Below are positions 1-6,734 of a stretch of 11,251 nt of DNA, one piece after another (position 1 is the first letter of the stretch; every line of letters begins with the position of its first letter). The notes beneath the pieces were generated by a model, which made no database searches, was not told the origin of the DNA, and saw only the letters and a program-made list of their open reading frames with translations. This stretch comes from an uncultured Lachnospiraceae bacterium. Lineage in GTDB: Bacteria > Bacillota > Clostridia > Lachnospirales > Lachnospiraceae. The translations under genes and the position numbers were made by a program. Location: contig CALZMS010000012.1 of the NCBI GenBank assembly GCA_945788595.1, positions 1 to 11,251 of the forward strand, written 5' to 3'.

Positions 1-315
1 ATGCACTTTACGATGCTGCACGGTCAGTGTGTCGGTGTAGGTATGGCTGCGGCAGTATGGCTGTCCTGTAAAAAAGGACTTCTCAAGGAAAGCGAAATGA
101 CATTCATTCTTGAGCTTAATCGATATTTTGGGCTGCCGGATAAAGTCAGCGGGCTGAAAGCAGAGGATGTGCTGCTGGCTATGGCTTCTGACAAAAAAGC
201 TTCGGATGGAAATACTAAGTTTATCCTTTTGGACAGTATTGGACACGCTGTCGTGGAAACTCTGCCCATTATCGAGCTTAAAGAGGCAGTACTAGGCATC
301 TTAAAGGAGGAATAA
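1..315 (+). CDS. aroB: 3-dehydroquinate synthase, C-terminal part (5' end outside window)
   Basis: AroB converts DAHP to 3-dehydroquinate in the shikimate pathway (cytoplasmic, NAD- and metal-dependent). Only about 104 C-terminal residues are visible. The segment LHGQCVGVGM near residues 7-16 matches the family's metal-binding HGE-x-V-x-x-GM motif, with Gln in place of the usual Glu. It is followed by the all-helical C-terminal domain, including a DKK segment near residue 64 and KFILL near residue 73, typical of AroB. The full protein is normally about 350 residues, so roughly 250 are missing upstream. The ATG at base 1 is an internal Met, not a start. The stop TAA lies 3 bases before lspA, so the two are surely co-transcribed. 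Family assignment is by remembered motif similarity; a related sugar-alcohol dehydrogenase fold is the less likely alternative. Confidence 0.85.
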   Translation: MHFTMLHGQCVGVGMAAAVWLSCKKGLLKESEMTFILELNRYFGLPDKVSGLKAEDVLLAMASDKKASDGNTKFILLDSIGHAVVETLPIIELKEAVLGILKEE

Positions 316-318
316 CGA

Positions 319-843
319 TTGAAAAAGAGTTGTCATCTGAAAGAAAAGCTGGCGGCCATCATCGGCCTGCTTCTTTTACTGATCTTAGACCGGTGGACCA
401 AGCTTGCTGCCATTACTCATCTGAAAGGTCAGGCAGACATTGAAATTATACCGGGTGTATTCAGTCTTCATTATCTGGAAAATCACGGTGCTGCCTTTGG
501 TATACTGCGTGATCAGCAGTGGATTTTTCTGTTGCTGGCAGCCATATTTCTTGTGGCGGCCGTCATTCTCTATATAAGAATACCGTTTACGGCCAGAATG
601 ATTCCTCTGCGTGTCATTACGGTGTTTATCGCTGCAGGTGCTGTCGGAAATATGATCGACAGGATGTTCCGCCATTATGTTGTCGATTTTCTGTATTTTT
701 CTCTGATCGATTTTCCGGTATTTAATGTGGCAGATATCTACATCACCTGCTGTGCTGTGCTTCTTGTTCTTCTTGTAGTATTTTATTATAAAGATGAAGA
801 ACTGGAATGTATTTTTCCGAAAAAGGATGCTAAGCAGAAATGA
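319..843 (+). CDS. lspA: Lipoprotein signal peptidase (signal peptidase II)
   Basis: LspA is the membrane aspartyl protease that removes signal peptides from prolipoproteins after Lgt has lipidated the Cys. The 174-residue product has the usual length and four hydrophobic segments (about 10-28, 67-87, 96-112, 138-157). Family motifs are all present: Asp24, NHGAAFG at 55-61, GNMIDR at 110-115, VVDF with catalytic Asp123, and FNVAD with catalytic Asp139. The start is TTG, supported by AAGGAGG at 304-310 with 8-base spacing; no better start is in frame. It follows aroB after 3 bases, and its stop overlaps the ATG of the downstream pseudouridine synthase (ATGA), indicating translational coupling. 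lspA next to an RluD-type gene is a common pairing in bacteria. Confidence 0.96.
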   Translation: MKKSCHLKEKLAAIIGLLLLLILDRWTKLAAITHLKGQADIEIIPGVFSLHYLENHGAAFGILRDQQWIFLLLAAIFLVAAVILYIRIPFTARMIPLRVITVFIAAGAVGNMIDRMFRHYVVDFLYFSLIDFPVFNVADIYITCCAVLLVLLVVFYYKDEELECIFPKKDAKQK

Positions 844-1745
844 AAGAAATGCTGTTTTCAGCCGCAGAGAGCGGAGAACGTATAGATAAGTTTTTAAATG
901 AGGCCCTGCCGGATTTTTCCCGTTCTTACCTTCAGAAGCTGATCAAAAGCGGAAATGTTCTGGTAAAGGAGGTCTGTGTAAAGCCAAATTACAGGCTGAA
1001 TGCGGAAGATGAGATCCGGATCGTAATTCCTGATGATGTTCCCCTGGATATACAGCCGGAGAACATTCCGCTGGATGTTCTGTTTGAGGATGAAGATCTT
1101 CTGGTAGTCAATAAACCCAAAGGCATGGTGGTGCATCCGGCGGCCGGACATTACAGCGGTACACTGGTCAACGCACTGCTGTATCACTGTGACGGACAGC
1201 TGTCCGGAATAAATGGTGTACTGCGGCCGGGGATCGTACACCGGATCGACAGGGATACTACAGGATCGCTTCTGGTCTGTAAAAATGATATGGCCCACAG
1301 GGCTCTGGCGGAGCAGTTAAAGGAGCACTCCATTAATCGCCGCTACCGGGCTATTGTATGGGGGAATCTGAAAGAAGATGAGGGTACTGTGGATGCTCCT
1401 ATCGGGCGTCATCCCATAGATCGCAAAAAAATGGCGATCAACCGACAGAACGGAAAAAACGCTGTGACACATTATACCGTTCTGCAGCGTTTTGCAAAAT
1501 TTACGTATATTGAATGCCGGCTGGAAACCGGAAGAACACACCAGATCCGTGTACACATGGCCAGCATCGGTCATCCTCTTCTGGGAGATGAAGTATACGG
1601 TCCTGCAAAATCTCCCTATACGCTGGAAGGACAATGCCTTCATGCCATGACACTGGGATTTATGCATCCCAGAACAGGAGAGTATGTGGAATGTACGGCG
1701 CCTCTTCCGCCTTATTTTGCTCATTTATTAAAGACCATGAAGTGA
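840..1745 (+). CDS. rluD: RluA/RluD-family 23S rRNA pseudouridine synthase
   Basis: The enzyme isomerises specific uridines in 23S rRNA (or tRNA) to pseudouridine. At 301 residues it has standard RluD layout: an N-terminal S4 RNA-binding domain (about 13-60), then the catalytic domain beginning near DLLVVNKPKGMVVHP (86-100). The signature HRIDRDTTG is at 134-142, where Asp137 is the expected catalytic residue. GRTHQIRVH further on is the second conserved block. The ATG overlaps the lspA stop. The RluA family has several members with different targets, so RluD (large-ribosomal-subunit sites) is the closest label but the exact uridines are unproven. The final codons form the left arm of the transcription terminator. 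Confidence 0.93.
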   Translation: MKEMLFSAAESGERIDKFLNEALPDFSRSYLQKLIKSGNVLVKEVCVKPNYRLNAEDEIRIVIPDDVPLDIQPENIPLDVLFEDEDLLVVNKPKGMVVHPAAGHYSGTLVNALLYHCDGQLSGINGVLRPGIVHRIDRDTTGSLLVCKNDMAHRALAEQLKEHSINRRYRAIVWGNLKEDEGTVDAPIGRHPIDRKKMAINRQNGKNAVTHYTVLQRFAKFTYIECRLETGRTHQIRVHMASIGHPLLGDEVYGPAKSPYTLEGQCLHAMTLGFMHPRTGEYVECTAPLPPYFAHLLKTMK

Positions 1746-1765
1746 TTGCTTCATGGTCTTTTTGT
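1730..1765 (+). terminator. Intrinsic terminator of the aroB-lspA-rluD operon, overlapping the rluD stop
   Basis: A perfect 13-bp stem (AAAGACCATGAAG at 1730-1742 with its complement at 1749-1761) closes a 6-base loop and runs into a T tract on the + strand. The rluD stop codon TGA (1743-1745) sits in the loop, so the left arm is coding sequence. In the other direction the tail is only TTTAATAAAT, so it may weakly stop the convergent ttcA transcript as well. Confidence 0.9.
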
Positions 1766-1769
1766 GGTT

Positions 1770-2519
1770 TTAAAGCTGTTTGAGCGCTTCGTAGCGGTCG
1801 ATACGAGGGGGCCATCCCTTAAAATCATGATTAAGGATCGCACCAAACATTCTGTCTCTGGCACCGGGATTCTCTTCGTAGATCCTGTTAAGCAGCTCTT
1901 TTGTATATTCTCTTTTGGTAAAGCCGTCAGCGGGACAATTGCTTTTGGTTACCGGAAGCCTGGCACCCTGGGCATAGCCCCGGATATCTTCTTCATTTAC
2001 AAAGATCAGCGGTCGGATCAGATACAGACCTGTCCGGTCAAGATGCGTCATGGGAGAGAAGGTATTGATCCTGCCTTCAAAAATCAGGGACATCATCATT
2101 GTTTCAATCAGATCATCCTTGTGATGAGCGTAGGCAATCTTGTTGCAGCCCAGTTCAAGCGCTGCATCGTTGAGCGCTCCTTTTCTCATTTTTGCACAGA
2201 GAGAGCAGGGATTTTTTTCTTTTCTTTCCTCAAAAATAATTTTGGAAATATCCGTTTCCAGACAAGTATAGTTTACGTCAAGTTCCTGGCAGAATTCCCG
2301 GATTTTTTCTGTTTCAAATCCCGGATTGCCAAGATCAACGGTAATGGCCTCCAGTGTAAAAGGATGAGGATAAAAGCGACGCAGATTGGCCAATGCCACC
2401 AGAAGCGCCAGACTGTCTTTTCCGCCGGAAATACCCACGGCGATCTTATCGTTGTCCTGGATCAGGCGGTATTCATCTACAGCCTTTCTCGTATAGCTCA
2501 GAAGCTTTTGTGTGTTCAT
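1770..2519 (-). CDS. ttcA: TtcA-family tRNA sulfurtransferase (PP-loop ATPase)
   Basis: TtcA-type enzymes adenylate a tRNA base and insert sulfur, making 2-thiocytidine at position 32 in E. coli; they use a 4Fe-4S cluster. The 249-residue protein has the PP-loop SGGKDS at 31-36, the CxxC pair CSLC at 105-108, and a third Cys at 195 (SNCPAD), the three cluster ligands expected for TtcA. AHHKDDLIET at 131-140 is another family block. I chose the ATG at 2519 because AGGAG lies 7 bases upstream. The longer reading frame to 2579 would begin inside the promoter -35 element. The protein is shorter than E. coli TtcA (about 311 residues), as many Firmicute versions are. Exact tRNA target is inferred. 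It is transcribed alone, divergent from the AI-2E gene and convergent with rluD. Confidence 0.88.
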   Translation of the reverse strand: MNTQKLLSYTRKAVDEYRLIQDNDKIAVGISGGKDSLALLVALANLRRFYPHPFTLEAITVDLGNPGFETEKIREFCQELDVNYTCLETDISKIIFEERKEKNPCSLCAKMRKGALNDAALELGCNKIAYAHHKDDLIETMMMSLIFEGRINTFSPMTHLDRTGLYLIRPLIFVNEEDIRGYAQGARLPVTKSNCPADGFTKREYTKELLNRIYEENPGARDRMFGAILNHDFKGWPPRIDRYEALKQL

Positions 2520-2550
2520 TCTTCTTTCTCCTGTATTTGAAATCCCGGTC

Positions 2551-2579
2551 ATTATATCCCGGTTTAAAGACGATTGCAA
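2551..2579 (-). promoter_or_regulatory. Promoter of ttcA
   Basis: On the - strand, TTGCAA (2574-2579), a 17-base spacer and a perfect TATAAT (2551-2556) form a strong sigma-A promoter. The predicted start is near 2544, giving a leader of about 25 bases that contains the AGGAG site. Confidence 0.85.
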
Positions 2580-2660
2580 GCAAAAATGACGAATTCATTC
2601 CCGTTTTGTTTTCCGTATTTTTACATATTTTTAACAGAATAATCGTCTTATTTTTCCTGT

Positions 2661-2673
2661 GTTGTGGTATAAT
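2661..2673 (+). promoter_or_regulatory. Extended -10 promoter of the AI-2E transporter-dtd operon
   Basis: TGG-TATAAT at 2665-2673 is an extended -10 (TGn plus a perfect hexamer). No good -35 lies at the proper distance; TCTTAT at 2646-2651 is the nearest. The start would be near 2680, about 37 bases before the ATG. Confidence 0.7.
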
Positions 2674-2716
2674 AACAAAAGTTTTAGGTATCACAAAGAC
2701 GGCAGGTATATAGCAT

Positions 2717-4192
2717 ATGAAAATAAAATTAGATAAAAACAACATACAATGGGGGATTACGGCATTTCTGGTCCTGGTAGCCGGTGCGCTGGTGATCATT
2801 CTGGGAACGCATCTGAACTCGATCTTCGGAGCTGTCCGGCTGATTTTTACGATTCTGGCACCGATCCTATATGGCCTGGTCATTGCCTATCTTTTGAACC
2901 CGGTAATGAAGTTTCTGGAAGAAAAGGTAATCCTTGGCTTTATCTGCAAAAAACTGCAGTATAAGCCTTCAGAGAAAGTAGAAGAGATTATTCGCCTTGT
3001 CAGCGTTATTCTGTCCTTACTGTTTATGGTGGCCTGTATCTATGGTTTGCTGGCCCTGCTGGTTCCCCAGCTGGTCAACAGTATCATTAACCTGACCAAC
3101 AGCTTTCCCCGGTACGTGACGACGATCCGTCAGTATCTGATGCGGCTGTTTCAGGATGATCCGGAACTGGAAGCCACTGCGATACAGATGGTTGAAAAAG
3201 TAATGACCAGTCTGGAAAACTGGATCAATAACTCTTTCCTGCCGAAGTTTAACGAGATTATAGCGTCGTTTTCTTCTCAAATCCTTGACTTTTTGTCCGT
3301 GATCAAGAATTTCCTGATCGGCAGTATTATTTCTATATATTTTCTTAACGGTAAGGAAGGCTTTATCGCCAGAGGAAAGCGCATACTGTATGCGGCAGTG
3401 GGAGAGCCGGCTATGGCCAACAGTATCCTTCGCGATCTTCGTTACGTAAACCGTACCTTCGGCGGATTCTTTCTGGGAAAAATCATTGATTCCGCGATCA
3501 TAGGTGTGATCTGCTATGTGTGTACATCCATATTGAAGATTCCTTATGCGCTGCTTGTCAGTGTTATCGTGGGTATCACCAATATTATCCCGTTTTTCGG
3601 TCCGTTTATCGGTGCGGTTCCCTGCGCATTGCTGATCTTTCTGGTAAGTCCGCTGAAATGTCTGTATTTTATTATCTTTATCATCGTATTACAGCAGGTA
3701 GACGGTAATCTGATCGGACCAAAGATCCTGAGCAATTCCACGGGATTATCCAGTTTTATGGTTGTTGTAGCGATTCTTGTAGGCGGCGGCCTTTTCGGCT
3801 TTATCGGACTGATCATAGGTGTACCGTTATTTGCTGTGATCTGTCAGCTGACATCCAACCTGATCAACAGTCGTTTGAAGAAAAAAAAGCTGCCGGCAAA
3901 CGTAGAAGAATATATGGATATGGATCATATTGATCCGGAAACAAAACTGCCGGCAAAATGTGAAGATAACTGCAATGATACACAGCTGTTCCATTATGGC
4001 GTAAGGGGAAGAAAGCTGGAGGATCCTGATACAGATGATGAGATCCTGCCCGCGTATACGATCCGGAAATCACATATTTTTGATGAAGATGAAATGTTTG
4101 TGGATGAACCGGTAATTATTACAGAAGATTATTTTGAAGAGATAGAGGATGTGACTGCAGAGACTACATCCGAAAAGGAGAGTGACGAATGA
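2717..4192 (+). CDS. AI-2E/PerM (YdiK/YtvI) family transporter with acidic C-terminal tail
   Basis: This is a polytopic membrane protein of the AI-2E exporter family (PF01594), whose members are linked to autoinducer-2 or solute/Na+ efflux; most substrates are unknown. It has 491 residues. Hydrophobic segments lie at about 12-30, 36-60, 93-118, 190-212, 250-272, 276-300, 304-325 and 345-380, with an amphipathic, helical extracytoplasmic stretch around 120-190. [14 protein letters not shown] near 289-302 and the Gly-rich helix near 355-369 are typical of the family. Unlike family members of about 350-400 residues, it carries a hydrophilic tail (about 387-491) that begins with a basic cluster (RLKKKKL) and ends strongly acidic. 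The ribosome binding site is weak (GGCAGG region). The stop overlaps the dtd start by ATGA, so translation is coupled. Substrate cannot be told from sequence. Confidence 0.9.
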   Translation: MKIKLDKNNIQWGITAFLVLVAGALVIILGTHLNSIFGAVRLIFTILAPILYGLVIAYLLNPVMKFLEEKVILGFICKKLQYKPSEKVEEIIRLVSVILSLLFMVACIYGLLALLVPQLVNSIINLTNSFPRYVTTIRQYLMRLFQDDPELEATAIQMVEKVMTSLENWINNSFLPKFNEIIASFSSQILDFLSVIKNFLIGSIISIYFLNGKEGFIARGKRILYAAVGEPAMANSILRDLRYVNRTFGGFFLGKIIDSAIIGVICYVCTSILKIPYALLVSVIVGITNIIPFFGPFIGAVPCALLIFLVSPLKCLYFIIFIIVLQQVDGNLIGPKILSNSTGLSSFMVVVAILVGGGLFGFIGLIIGVPLFAVICQLTSNLINSRLKKKKLPANVEEYMDMDHIDPETKLPAKCEDNCNDTQLFHYGVRGRKLEDPDTDDEILPAYTIRKSHIFDEDEMFVDEPVIITEDYFEEIEDVTAETTSEKESDE

Positions 4193-4638
4193 AATTTGTT
4201 ATCCAGAGAGTAAGTGAAGCCAGTGTAACAGTTGATGACCAGATAATCGGCCAAATCGGTAAAGGACTAATGGTTCTGATCGGCGTGGGAGAGGGAGATA
4301 CCAGGGAACTGGCAGACCGTTATATCCGGAAAATGCTGGGCCTTAGGATTTTCGAGGATGAGAACGAAAAAACCAATCTTTCTTTAAAGGATGTGGATGG
4401 TTCTCTGCTTCTGGTTTCACAGTTTACGCTGTATGCCAATTGCCGGAAAGGCAACAGGCCAAGTTTTACCCAAGCTGGTGATCCCGGGGTGGCAGAGGAG
4501 CTCTACGAGTATATTATCGAGCAGTGTCGTAAAGAAGTGCCTATTGTTGAGACGGGAAGCTTTGGAGCACATATGAAGGTAAGCCTCGTGAATGACGGTC
4601 CATTTACCATTTTACTGGATGAGAATTTGTTTGCATAA
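4189..4638 (+). CDS. dtd: D-aminoacyl-tRNA deacylase
   Basis: DTD hydrolyses D-amino acids (and Gly mischarged on tRNA-Ala) from tRNA and so proofreads chirality before translation. The 149-residue length is exactly that of the family. The active-site motif SQFTL is at 77-81 and the cross-subunit Gly-cisPro motif is NDGPFT at 135-140 (the usual form is GPVT). RPSFTQA (90-96) and FGAHM (125-129) are also family blocks. It starts inside the stop of the preceding membrane-protein gene and shares its promoter. In many Firmicutes dtd follows relA; here it does not. It is followed by a bidirectional terminator. My hand count on the coding strand gives about 126 G against 78 C, a clear positive skew. 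Confidence 0.96.
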   Translation: MKFVIQRVSEASVTVDDQIIGQIGKGLMVLIGVGEGDTRELADRYIRKMLGLRIFEDENEKTNLSLKDVDGSLLLVSQFTLYANCRKGNRPSFTQAGDPGVAEELYEYIIEQCRKEVPIVETGSFGAHMKVSLVNDGPFTILLDENLFA

Positions 4639-4751
4639 TGGTTTTAACTATTAGATCTTCTAGATATAACGGAAAATATTGTCAGCTGCGAAATATAAAA
4701 TAATCCTGTCGGATTGAATTTCAGAACAGATTTGTATTAATGTTATAAAAT

Positions 4752-4807
4752 AAAAGAAGCCTTGAATTGACATAAAGATATTATGTTTACTCATGGCTTC
4801 TTTTTTT
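4752..4807. terminator. Bidirectional terminator between dtd and the recombinase
   Basis: An outer 10-bp stem (AAAAGAAGCC at 4752-4761 with GGCTTCTTTT at 4795-4804) leads into seven to eight T on the + strand. On the - strand it is followed by TTTTATTTTATAAC, so it can serve both converging genes. An inner stem ACATAA/TTATGT (4770-4775 with 4781-4786) makes a long imperfect hairpin. The remaining 4639-4751 stretch is AT-rich and shows only a small AATCC/GGATT hairpin at 4702-4715. Confidence 0.85.
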
Positions 4808-4869
4808 ATGTCCTTCTATAGATACTTTGTAAGTTATTTATAGGTTTACATAATAAAATTATGACTACC

Positions 4870-5940
4870 TTATATTTTATTCTCATTCTCACGCAGTATA
4901 ACGGCTTTTGCAGCCTGCCTGCGCCTCTCGTCGTCCATGGCGGCATAATGCTTTCGGGTGGTATTGACGTCTTTGTGACCCAGGACGTCTGCAACAAGAT
5001 AAATATCGCCGGTTTCCTGGTACAGACTGGTGCCATAGGTACTTCTGAGCTTATGGGGGGTGATCTTTTTCGTTGAAGTAACGGCAGCGGTATATTTTTT
5101 AACGAGGTTTTCTACGGCCTTTACACTGATACGGCGGCGCTGGGTCGAATAGAAGAGGGCGTGTTCGTGTCCTGTCACAGGTGTAATGCCCTCACGTACT
5201 GTCAGATACGATTTCAGGGCTTTTTCTACTTCACCGCCAAAATATACGTACATTTCATTTCCGCCTTTTCTGGTGACTTTGATGGCGTTATTTTTAAAGT
5301 CTACGTCCTCAATATCCAGGCCCACGCATTCGGATACACGAATACCGGTACCAAGAAACAGTGTTACAATGGCCAGATCACGTTCTTTTGTTTTTTCGTA
5401 ATAGGCTTTCTGCTGACCGGTCAAATTATTTCCGCAGGATTCTACGTAATCCAGAAGGGATGCCACTTCGTCTGCATCCAGACGGATAATGGCTTTCTCG
5501 TGGATCTTTGGCATATCGATCAGCACCGTGGGATTGGTATGGATCATTTCTTTGCGGTAATAATAGGCATAGAAGCTTCTGAGAGCCGATATTTTGCGCT
5601 TTAAGCCTCGCTCACCATTCGTTATATGCTTATCGTCAGAATCCTCGTAGAGCTTTAAATATTCCATGTATTCCTCGATGTCCAGGGCCTTGACTTCATC
5701 CAGAACCTCAATGGGAAGATCCGGAATGTGAATACCTTCCAGGGATGGATTCTGTGTTACGAGAAACTGAAAAAACAATCGTATGTCATAAGCGTAGGAA
5801 ATCCTGGTGCGTGTCGTTGTCGTGGCGTCAATAGCGCGAAAATAATCACGGGCAAAATGCGGTAGTGTTTTTAATACTTCGCGGAGTTTTAAAATGTTTT
5901 CTTCATCGGTCTGATCGTGGTAGGTTTTTCTTGGCGGCAT
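4870..5940 (-). CDS. xerS: Tyrosine recombinase, XerS-like
   Basis: This site-specific tyrosine recombinase has an N-terminal core-binding (SAM-like) domain (about 25-135) and a C-terminal catalytic domain (about 150-350). The full catalytic set is present: Arg201 (GTGIRVSE), Lys225 (TRKGG), His296 and Arg299 (TPHKLR), His322 (LGHKD), Tyr332 (KHY). I chose the ATG at 5940, giving 356 residues, because AAAGGA precedes it and the longer frame would start upstream of the promoter -10. Length, the inserted KTKERDLAI block (183-191) and TRKGG recall streptococcal/lactococcal XerS, which resolves chromosome dimers alone at dif(SL). That comparison is from memory. No phage genes, excisionase or att-flanked tRNA accompany it, so a housekeeping role is more likely than an integrase. 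It stands alone, with its own promoter and terminator. Confidence 0.88.
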   Translation of the reverse strand: MPPRKTYHDQTDEENILKLREVLKTLPHFARDYFRAIDATTTTRTRISYAYDIRLFFQFLVTQNPSLEGIHIPDLPIEVLDEVKALDIEEYMEYLKLYEDSDDKHITNGERGLKRKISALRSFYAYYYRKEMIHTNPTVLIDMPKIHEKAIIRLDADEVASLLDYVESCGNNLTGQQKAYYEKTKERDLAIVTLFLGTGIRVSECVGLDIEDVDFKNNAIKVTRKGGNEMYVYFGGEVEKALKSYLTVREGITPVTGHEHALFYSTQRRRISVKAVENLVKKYTAAVTSTKKITPHKLRSTYGTSLYQETGDIYLVADVLGHKDVNTTRKHYAAMDDERRRQAAKAVILRENENKI

Positions 5941-5977
5941 AATTTGGCGGATCCTTTCTGATTGTATTTCAAAATGT

Positions 5978-5999
5978 ATTATAAATGGTAACATACCAT
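5978..5999 (-). promoter_or_regulatory. Recombinase promoter with overlapping operator-like palindrome
   Basis: A perfect TATAAT on the - strand (5978-5983) lies about 38 bases upstream of the recombinase ATG. Immediately upstream is a perfect 15-bp inverted repeat, ATGGTA-ACA-TACCAT (5985-5999), filling most of the -10/-35 spacer. The -35 position has no recognisable TTGACA. The weak -35 together with the palindrome suggests control by a DNA-binding protein, possibly the recombinase itself. Confidence 0.6.
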
Positions 6000-6080
6000 A
6001 TTTGGATTTGAGAGAAACGCAACCTTGCGGAGCTTAGAGCTTTGACTTGGAAGGTGATGCGTAAGTTTGCCATTTTTAAG

Positions 6081-6122
6081 TATAATCTATTCGAAAAACT
6101 CGTGTTTGGCGAATAGATTATA
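6081..6122. repeat. 42-bp inverted repeat, candidate dif-type recombination site
   Basis: Arms of 13 bp match perfectly: TATAATCTATTCG (6081-6093) and its complement CGAATAGATTATA (6110-6122). Inside, AAAC (6096-6099) pairs with GTTT (6104-6107) around TCGT, separated from the arms by an AA/GG mismatch. It lies about 140 bp upstream of the XerS-like gene, inside a gene-free stretch, with no T tract on either side, so it is not an ordinary terminator. The segment CGAAAAACT (6092-6100) matches the core of streptococcal dif(SL) as I remember it. An operator or an RNA hairpin remains possible. Confidence 0.5.
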
Positions 6123-6210
6123 GCATGGATGGAATGATAGTACAAGTGTATTGTGTTAAATATATACTGATTGATTTGATTAGTAAAAATATTACATCTA
6201 CCTCGTTATT

Positions 6211-6244
6211 AAAAAAGGAGATCTCCTGTCATTGGAAATCTCCT
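6211..6244 (-). terminator. Terminator of the HPr-like gene
   Basis: Read on the - strand, AGGAGAT pairs with ATCTCCT (6238-6244 with 6216-6222). A G-U wobble and three more pairs (TCC/GGA) extend the stem to 11 bp around a 7-base loop. Six to eight T follow. It lies about 20 bases past the stop codon. Confidence 0.9.
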
Positions 6245-6265
6245 GATTTGCGAGTTTTCAGTTGC

Positions 6266-6514
6266 TTAGTGTAAATATGTATCGATAGCTTCCACCGCAG
6301 CCTCTTCATCGGCTCCGTTGGCAACTACGGTAATCACCATGTTCTCAGTGAAGGGGAAAGAAAGAATTCCCATCAGGCTCTTGGCATTCAGCCTACGGCC
6401 GTCTGTAATCACTTCGATGGAGCTGTCAAACCGGCAAGCCAGCTGAACCAGATGTGACGGTAAATGGTCTCCCTTGGATGATAAATTTTTTACTTGAATT
6501 TCTTTACTTGTCAT
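6266..6514 (-). CDS. HPr-family protein lacking His15 (Crh-like regulatory paralogue)
   Basis: HPr normally carries phosphate from Enzyme I on His15; in Firmicutes HPrK also phosphorylates Ser46 and P-Ser-HPr is the CcpA co-repressor. With the ATG at 6514 the 82-residue product aligns without gaps to B. subtilis HPr over at least residues 1-70: LVQ at 22-24, NAKS with Ser46, MG at 48-49, GADE at 67-70. The usual GIHARPAT (13-20) is replaced by SKGDHLPS, so position 15 is Gly and 17 is His instead of Arg. It therefore probably cannot act in sugar phosphotransfer but could still be a Ser46 signalling protein, as Crh is. The ATG at 6535 has no ribosome binding site upstream; AGGAG lies 12 bases before 6514, a rather long spacing. 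The gene is monocistronic. Confidence 0.85.
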   Translation of the reverse strand: MTSKEIQVKNLSSKGDHLPSHLVQLACRFDSSIEVITDGRRLNAKSLMGILSFPFTENMVITVVANGADEEAAVEAIDTYLH

Positions 6515-6582
6515 TTTTTCAATATTCTCCTGCATTCATCAGCGGCCTGAGTCTTTTGCGTACCGCTTTCCTATCCGTAACA

Positions 6583-6611
6583 ATATTAACAGTGTTTTCG
6601 AAATTTGTCAA
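6583..6611 (-). promoter_or_regulatory. Promoter of the HPr-like gene
   Basis: On the - strand a perfect TTGACA (6606-6611), 17-base spacer and TAATAT (6583-6588) form a strong sigma-A promoter, with a start near 6576. I see no cre-like operator overlapping it. Confidence 0.85.
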
Positions 6612-6734
6612 ACCACTTTTCGAAGATGTTACATGCTAATCATGAATGAAGGTATATGTCCGGATTTTCGGTTTAGTATGTCCATCATCTTTCTCTGATA
6701 TAGATAATCGTCTGTTAATAAGGAGAAGTCTTTG

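Noticed and set aside
1746..2540. A 264-codon open frame on the + strand opposite ttcA
   Set aside because: Antisense shadow of ttcA, which has a full set of motifs, a promoter and a ribosome binding site. The shadow has no family resemblance and begins in the rluD terminator.
4870..6122. Prophage or integrative element, suggested by the recombinase
   Set aside because: Neighbours are all core genes; no excisionase, phage gene, tRNA, composition change or flanking direct repeat is visible.
6125..6274. A 49-codon + strand frame between the inverted repeat and the HPr-like gene
   Set aside because: No ribosome binding site; it reads through the HPr-like gene's terminator and overlaps its 3' end.
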